Shown here piece by piece: positions 31,943-34,565 of a stretch of DNA of 34,565 nucleotides (position 1 is the first letter of the stretch; each line of letters starts with the position of its first letter). The translations under genes and the position numbers were made by a program. The DNA is taken from positions 1 through 34,565 of the forward strand of contig JBFYKJ010000068.1 in the NCBI GenBank assembly GCA_041306005.1. The letters run 5' to 3'. The DNA is from JBFYKJ01 sp041306005. Lineage in GTDB: Archaea; Altiarchaeota; Altiarchaeia; JAFGQM01. The notes beneath the pieces are model-generated. The model searched no databases. It was not told where the DNA came from and saw only the letters and a program-made list of their open reading frames with translations.

Positions 31943-32911
31943 ATGATCAACGCGGCTATAGTCTTCCTGTGCTCGCTCGGGGTCCTCGCCTTTGCCAGCA
32001 GGTTTGTCCTCTCCTCCTGCATACGGATAGCCGAGTATTTCAAAGTCTCCGAGCTCGCGGTCGGCTACCTGGTGATAGCGATGGCGACATCGGTCCCCGA
32101 CTTCATGGTCTCCACGACCGCGTCGTACAAGGGCGTCGGCGGCATGGCGCTCGGCGACGTCCTCGGCTCGAGCATAGCGAACATCTGCCTAGTCCTCGGG
32201 ATCGCGGCGGTGATGAGGACTATCCGCGTCAAGCGCGAACAGACTCTTGAGGGCGCGGAGCTGCTGCTTCTAGTCAGCATAATCCCCCTGATACTCCTGA
32301 CGCGGAATGTCATAGGCGCGACCGAGGGCGCGCTGCTGGTGGTAATATTCCTCTTCTACGCCCTATTCGCAATCAAGGGGAAGTTCACCCTCGGGCTGAA
32401 AGAGGGGGTAAAGCACAGCGAGTGGATGAAGCAGATGGCGATATTCGTCGTCAGCATAGGGGCGACGCTTTACAGCGCGCAGTTCATAGTGGGCTCGGGG
32501 ATGGAGATAGCTAGCATGCTCGGCGTTGACGCGGCGCTCATAGGCATGACTATCATCGCCTTCGGCACGACATTGCCCGAGCTTGCAATCAACTTCGCCG
32601 CAATCCGGAAGGGGCACTTCTCACTCGCCATAGGCGAAATACTCGGCAGCTGCGTCGTGAACCTGACGCTAGTGCTCGGGGCTTCGGCCCTGATAAACCC
32701 CCTGGCCGACGGCGCGATGTTCATACAGGTAAGCATAGCGTTCCTTGTCGGCGCGGTCGCATTCCTGTGGTACATACTCATGAAGCACGAGTGCATCAAG
32801 AAGGAGCACGGGGTGATATTCCTGATTGCCTACATCCTCTTCATAATGATGCAGTTTGTCTGGGGCGTCACGACGCAGGGCGGCGGGGCGGCTGCTGCAG
32901 CTATCCCGTGA
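31943..32911 (+). CDS. Ca2+/cation antiporter, CaCA (YrbG-like) family
   Basis: A 322-residue integral membrane exchanger with about ten hydrophobic helices in two inverted halves. The alpha-1 repeat reads MATSVPDFMVSTTASYKGVGGMALGDVLGSSIAN (about 48-80) and the alpha-2 repeat reads AFGTTLPELAINFAAIRKGHFSLAIGEILGSCVVNL (about 205-240). In typical members both repeats carry Glu (S/T-x-P-E) and GN; here alpha-1 has Asp52 in SVPD and GD instead of GN, while alpha-2 keeps TLPE and has GE. These changes at the ion site suggest altered cation preference. The gene stands 43 bases after the HPS fusion, with TTATATA just before the ATG. Confidence 0.87.
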   Translation: MINAAIVFLCSLGVLAFASRFVLSSCIRIAEYFKVSELAVGYLVIAMATSVPDFMVSTTASYKGVGGMALGDVLGSSIANICLVLGIAAVMRTIRVKREQTLEGAELLLLVSIIPLILLTRNVIGATEGALLVVIFLFYALFAIKGKFTLGLKEGVKHSEWMKQMAIFVVSIGATLYSAQFIVGSGMEIASMLGVDAALIGMTIIAFGTTLPELAINFAAIRKGHFSLAIGEILGSCVVNLTLVLGASALINPLADGAMFIQVSIAFLVGAVAFLWYILMKHECIKKEHGVIFLIAYILFIMMQFVWGVTTQGGGAAAAAIP

Positions 32912-33033
32912 GCCAATTTCACGGCTATGGGGCCCAAATACCATTTTAATTGTATTAATGTCAAATTAACCGCTTTCTGGGCGGGCTGTTGGTGCCTTTT
33001 TGGCGCCGGCCGCCAAAACCCGAGAGCATTGTT

Positions 33034-33172
33034 GGGCCTATAGCTCAGCATGGTTAGAGCGCCGGTCTTATACGGGCTCGGGCGTCGCGTGCGCCCCTGC
33101 ATGACATCCCCGACGGGGATTGTAAGGCTCTAAGCAAGCCGGATGTCGTGGGTTCAAGTCCCATTAGGCCCA
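33034..33172 (+). tRNA. tRNA-Ile with anticodon UAU, interrupted by an intron
   Basis: Acceptor GGGCCTA (33034-33040) pairs with TAGGCCC (33165-33171), discriminator A33172; CCA is not fully encoded. D arm GCTC/GAGC, anticodon stem CCGGT (33062-33066) with GCCGG (33138-33142), five-base variable loop, T arm GTGGG-TTCAAGT-CCCAT. The loop is CT-TAT-A before the intron and A after it, so the anticodon is UAU (33069-33071), reading AUA. The D arm (GGTTAGAGC) and body match archaeal tRNA-Ile(GAU) consensus. Most archaea read AUA with an agmatidine-modified CAU tRNA, so a UAU species is rare. ileS lies about 720 bases downstream. Confidence 0.88.
33073..33136 (+). other. 64-base archaeal tRNA intron at position 37/38
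   Basis: The junctions fit a canonical bulge-helix-bulge. Loop bases 32-35 (CTTA, 33067-33070) pair with TAAG (33131-33134). The 5' bulge is T-A|C and the 3' bulge is C-A|A, each cut after its second base. The next helix GGGCT pairs with GGCTC (33126-33130) using two wobble pairs. Inside are two more perfect hairpins: GGGCG/CGCCC, and ATCCCC-GAC-GGGGAT (33106-33120). Confidence 0.88.
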
Positions 33173-33264
33173 CCTTAGTTTTACTTGGGTTAGCCTCGGC
33201 GGGCCTAATGACTGCCAAAGAGGGGTGCAAAGCGATGAACTCTTTGTCACCCCATTAGGCCCAC
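33160..33264 (+). repeat. 14-base direct repeat of the tRNA 3' end
   Basis: CCCATTAGGCCCAC at 33160-33173 (the tRNA 3' end) recurs exactly at 33251-33264. A duplicated tRNA 3' end is the usual footprint of site-specific integration, but no integrase is in view and the copies are only 91 bases apart. The second copy is also part of the hairpin RNA at 33201-33263. Confidence 0.7.
33201..33263 (+). ncRNA. Candidate hairpin RNA mimicking the tRNA-Ile acceptor/T-arm minihelix
   Basis: GGGCCTAATG (33201-33210) pairs perfectly with CATTAGGCCC (33253-33262); the outer seven pairs are the same acceptor stem as the tRNA-Ile upstream, and A33263 matches its discriminator. Inside, GGGGTG-CAAAG (33222-33232) pairs with CTTTG-T-CACCCC (33242-33253), sharing C33253 with the outer stem. 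The inner hairpin thus abuts the acceptor stem on the 3' side, as a T arm does. There is no D or anticodon arm. A T-rich tract follows (33268-33278). It could be a decayed tRNA copy or a functional RNA. Confidence 0.4.
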
Positions 33265-33300
33265 GCCTGTTTTTCTTATTCAACCGCTAAATAATTCAAG

Positions 33301-33774
33301 ATGAGAACAAGGACAAACCCGAAACATTCTATAAGCGTTGAGGACGAGGGTATGCGCCTCCACGAACGGGCGAAAAGGACCGTGATTGCAAGGACAGGGC
33401 CACAACTGACAAGAAGGGAGCCAAGCGGTACTAACATAGATATGATTAATCATCTAGCAGAAAGCCCCAAAGCTGCGATAGAGATTGTTAGGTTGCGAAG
33501 AGCCCTAGAGAGTGAAAGGGAAAAACCGCAAAAGGCGGCTATCAAGGCAGTCGCCAAGCCTATACGCGTCGATTCAGATGGCATGCGCCTCCATGAATGG
33601 GCGAAAAGGACTGTGGCTTCAAGGGCAACGCCGCAACTGACAAGAAGGAACGCGACGGGTTTTAACTTTGATATCCTTGAGCTTCTCGCAGAAAGCCCAG
33701 AATCTGCAATGTTGGTACTTAATCTGCATAGAGAGTTGGTCAAGGGCAAAACACCAAAGGGCTCTAGGGACTGA
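33301..33774 (+). CDS. Unknown protein made of two tandem copies of a ~58-residue unit
   Basis: A 157-residue basic protein with no family I recognise. Residues 11-68 and 88-145 are clearly the same unit repeated at a 77-residue offset. Shared features are GMRLHE-AKRTV, the PQLTRR motif, a NID/NFD stretch, and LAESP followed by a leucine-rich helix. The linker (71-87) is Lys/Ala-rich. The conserved Arg/Lys and the RLHE-AKR helix suggest nucleic-acid binding, but this is only a guess. A sampled line is about 42% G+C, far below the neighbours, and the gene follows the duplicated tRNA 3' end, which together suggest horizontal acquisition. No Shine-Dalgarno is evident. Confidence 0.6.
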   Translation: MRTRTNPKHSISVEDEGMRLHERAKRTVIARTGPQLTRREPSGTNIDMINHLAESPKAAIEIVRLRRALESEREKPQKAAIKAVAKPIRVDSDGMRLHEWAKRTVASRATPQLTRRNATGFNFDILELLAESPESAMLVLNLHRELVKGKTPKGSRD

Positions 33775-33893
33775 TTCTCAGCTGATTCTTTTTCCCTTAA
33801 TTGGGCACTGGGATGATGGCCCTCATCCAGAGGAGCCCCTTAGAAAGCCTGAGCCTGTTTTTTATCTTCCCTGGCCAAAATTAAGCGACTTCT

Positions 33894-34549
33894 ATGGAAC
33901 CCTTCGAGCCTCTGAAAATAGAGAAGGAGATAGCGGAGTACTGGGACGGGGTAAAGCTATTTGAGAAAATAAAGAGCGCCAACAAGGCCGGGAAGAAATT
34001 CTTCTACCTCGACGGGCCCCCGTATGTGAACGGGAACCCGCACATGGGACACGCGAGGACGAGGGCCATCAGGGATCCCCTCCTCAAATACCGCGTCATG
34101 AAGGGCTATGACGTGAACCTCCAGCCCGGCTACGACTGCCACGGCTTGCCGATTGAAATCAAGGTCGAGGAGGAATTGGGGCTGAAGAGGAAAGAAGACA
34201 TCGAAGCATTCGGGGCAGAAAAGTTCATCGACAAATGCAGGGAGCGGGCGACGCACTACGTGGGCGTGTTCAACTCGTTTTATAAACGCTTCGGCCTGCA
34301 CTGGGACTTCGCGCACCCGTATAAAACACTGGACAACGATTACATCTCCGCCTCCTGGGCGTTCTTCAAGAAGTGCGAGGAGAAGGGCCTGCTTTACAAG
34401 GGGAAGGCGACGACCGCCTGGTGCCCCCGTTGTGAAACCGCGCTCGCGGGCTATGAGGCGACGGATGAGTACCGGGATGTAACAGATAATTCCATTTACG
34501 CCAAGTTCCCAATAGACACGGGTACGCCCGCGGCCAAAAAAATCGGCGC
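33894..34549 (+). CDS. ileS: Isoleucyl-tRNA synthetase, 5' part (cut by the contig end)
   Basis: The first ~218 codons of class I IleRS, with no stop before the end of the sequence. MEPFEPLKIEKEIAEYW is the usual start. FYLDGPPYVNGNPHMGHARTR carries the HxGH signature (HMGH at 50-53), followed by GYDVNLQPGYDCHGLPIEIKVE. AHPYKTLDNDYI and TTAWCPRCETAL (the zinc-ribbon start) place it as IleRS rather than ValRS. The frame is open through the adapter bases at 34550-34565, which are not genomic. It lies 119 bases after the duplicated-unit gene and downstream of tRNA-Ile(UAU), the tRNA this enzyme must recognise. Confidence 0.92.
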
Positions 34550-34565
34550 AGATCGGAAGAGCACA
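34550..34565 (+). other. Illumina adapter remnant at the contig end
   Basis: AGATCGGAAGAGCACA is the start of the standard Illumina TruSeq adapter. These bases are an artefact; genomic sequence ends at or just before 34549. Confidence 0.95.

Noticed and set aside
33160..33264. Complete integrated element with attL/attR
   Set aside because: The repeats are 91 bases apart with no integrase or cargo between them; at most it is a scar, and the second copy is explained by the hairpin RNA.
1..34565. CRISPR array, insertion sequence with transposase, or rRNA genes
   Set aside because: No regularly spaced repeat-spacer pattern, transposase motif or rRNA-like sequence was seen on either strand.

Overview
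The window is the end of an Illumina-assembled contig from an uncultivated archaeon. Archaeal markers include deoxyhypusine synthase, an archaeal-type YchF GTPase, archaeal ValRS and IleRS, a hexulose-phosphate synthase/RraA fusion, a tRNA intron with a canonical bulge-helix-bulge, TATA boxes about 25 nt upstream of leaderless starts, and a set of tetrahydromethanopterin (H4MPT) genes. I cannot fix the phylum. The many short surface proteins, toxin-antitoxin pairs and a UAU-anticodon tRNA-Ile would suit a DPANN-like or other deep lineage, but that is inference. The last 16 bases are Illumina adapter.

Layout. (1) 110-1018: a D-2-hydroxyacid/phosphoglycerate dehydrogenase. (2) 1167-6622, minus: a three-gene surface operon of two small membrane proteins around a 1563-residue secreted, membrane-anchored protein with Ca-binding Asp repeats. 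(3) 6748-8244: a toxin-antitoxin island with VapC and an AbrB-type antitoxin, a divergent orphan antitoxin, and HicB-HicA; the AbrB promoter carries a perfect palindromic operator. (4) 8299-11000: YchF and two paralogous anchored exported proteins, each followed by a hairpin/T-tract terminator. (5) 11103-19006: an H4MPT block. mptE lies on the minus strand behind an AT-richer LRR gene that is flanked by inverted repeats. The plus-strand run is PurM-like, DUF447, RFAP synthase, CPBP protease, chorismate lyase, DUF1464 and a dihydromethanopterin reductase-like flavoprotein. (6) 19064-25615: HAD phosphatase, ValRS with an in-frame TGA, PRPP synthase, DUF192, deoxyhypusine synthase and an ornithine/carboxynorspermidine-type decarboxylase. 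(7) 25664-28285, minus: three anchored or low-complexity proteins. (8) 28482-32911: CorA-like channel, SPFH protein, HPS-RraA fusion and a cation exchanger. (9) 33034-34549: intron-containing tRNA-Ile(UAU), a tRNA-acceptor-like hairpin RNA, an AT-richer gene made of an internal duplication, and the 5' part of ileS.

How the genes fit together. HPS running in reverse would make ribulose-5-phosphate plus formaldehyde. Ribose-phosphate feeds PRPP synthase, and PRPP plus 4-hydroxybenzoate (from chorismate lyase) feeds RFAP synthase toward H4MPT, the carrier that captures formaldehyde. The PurM-like, DUF447 and DUF1464 proteins lie inside this block and are good candidates for unassigned H4MPT steps. 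Deoxyhypusine synthase and the polyamine-type decarboxylase form a second functional pair. No gene-free stretch exceeds 300 bases; the longest, 10122-10400, holds a terminator, a promoter and a 5' UTR hairpin.
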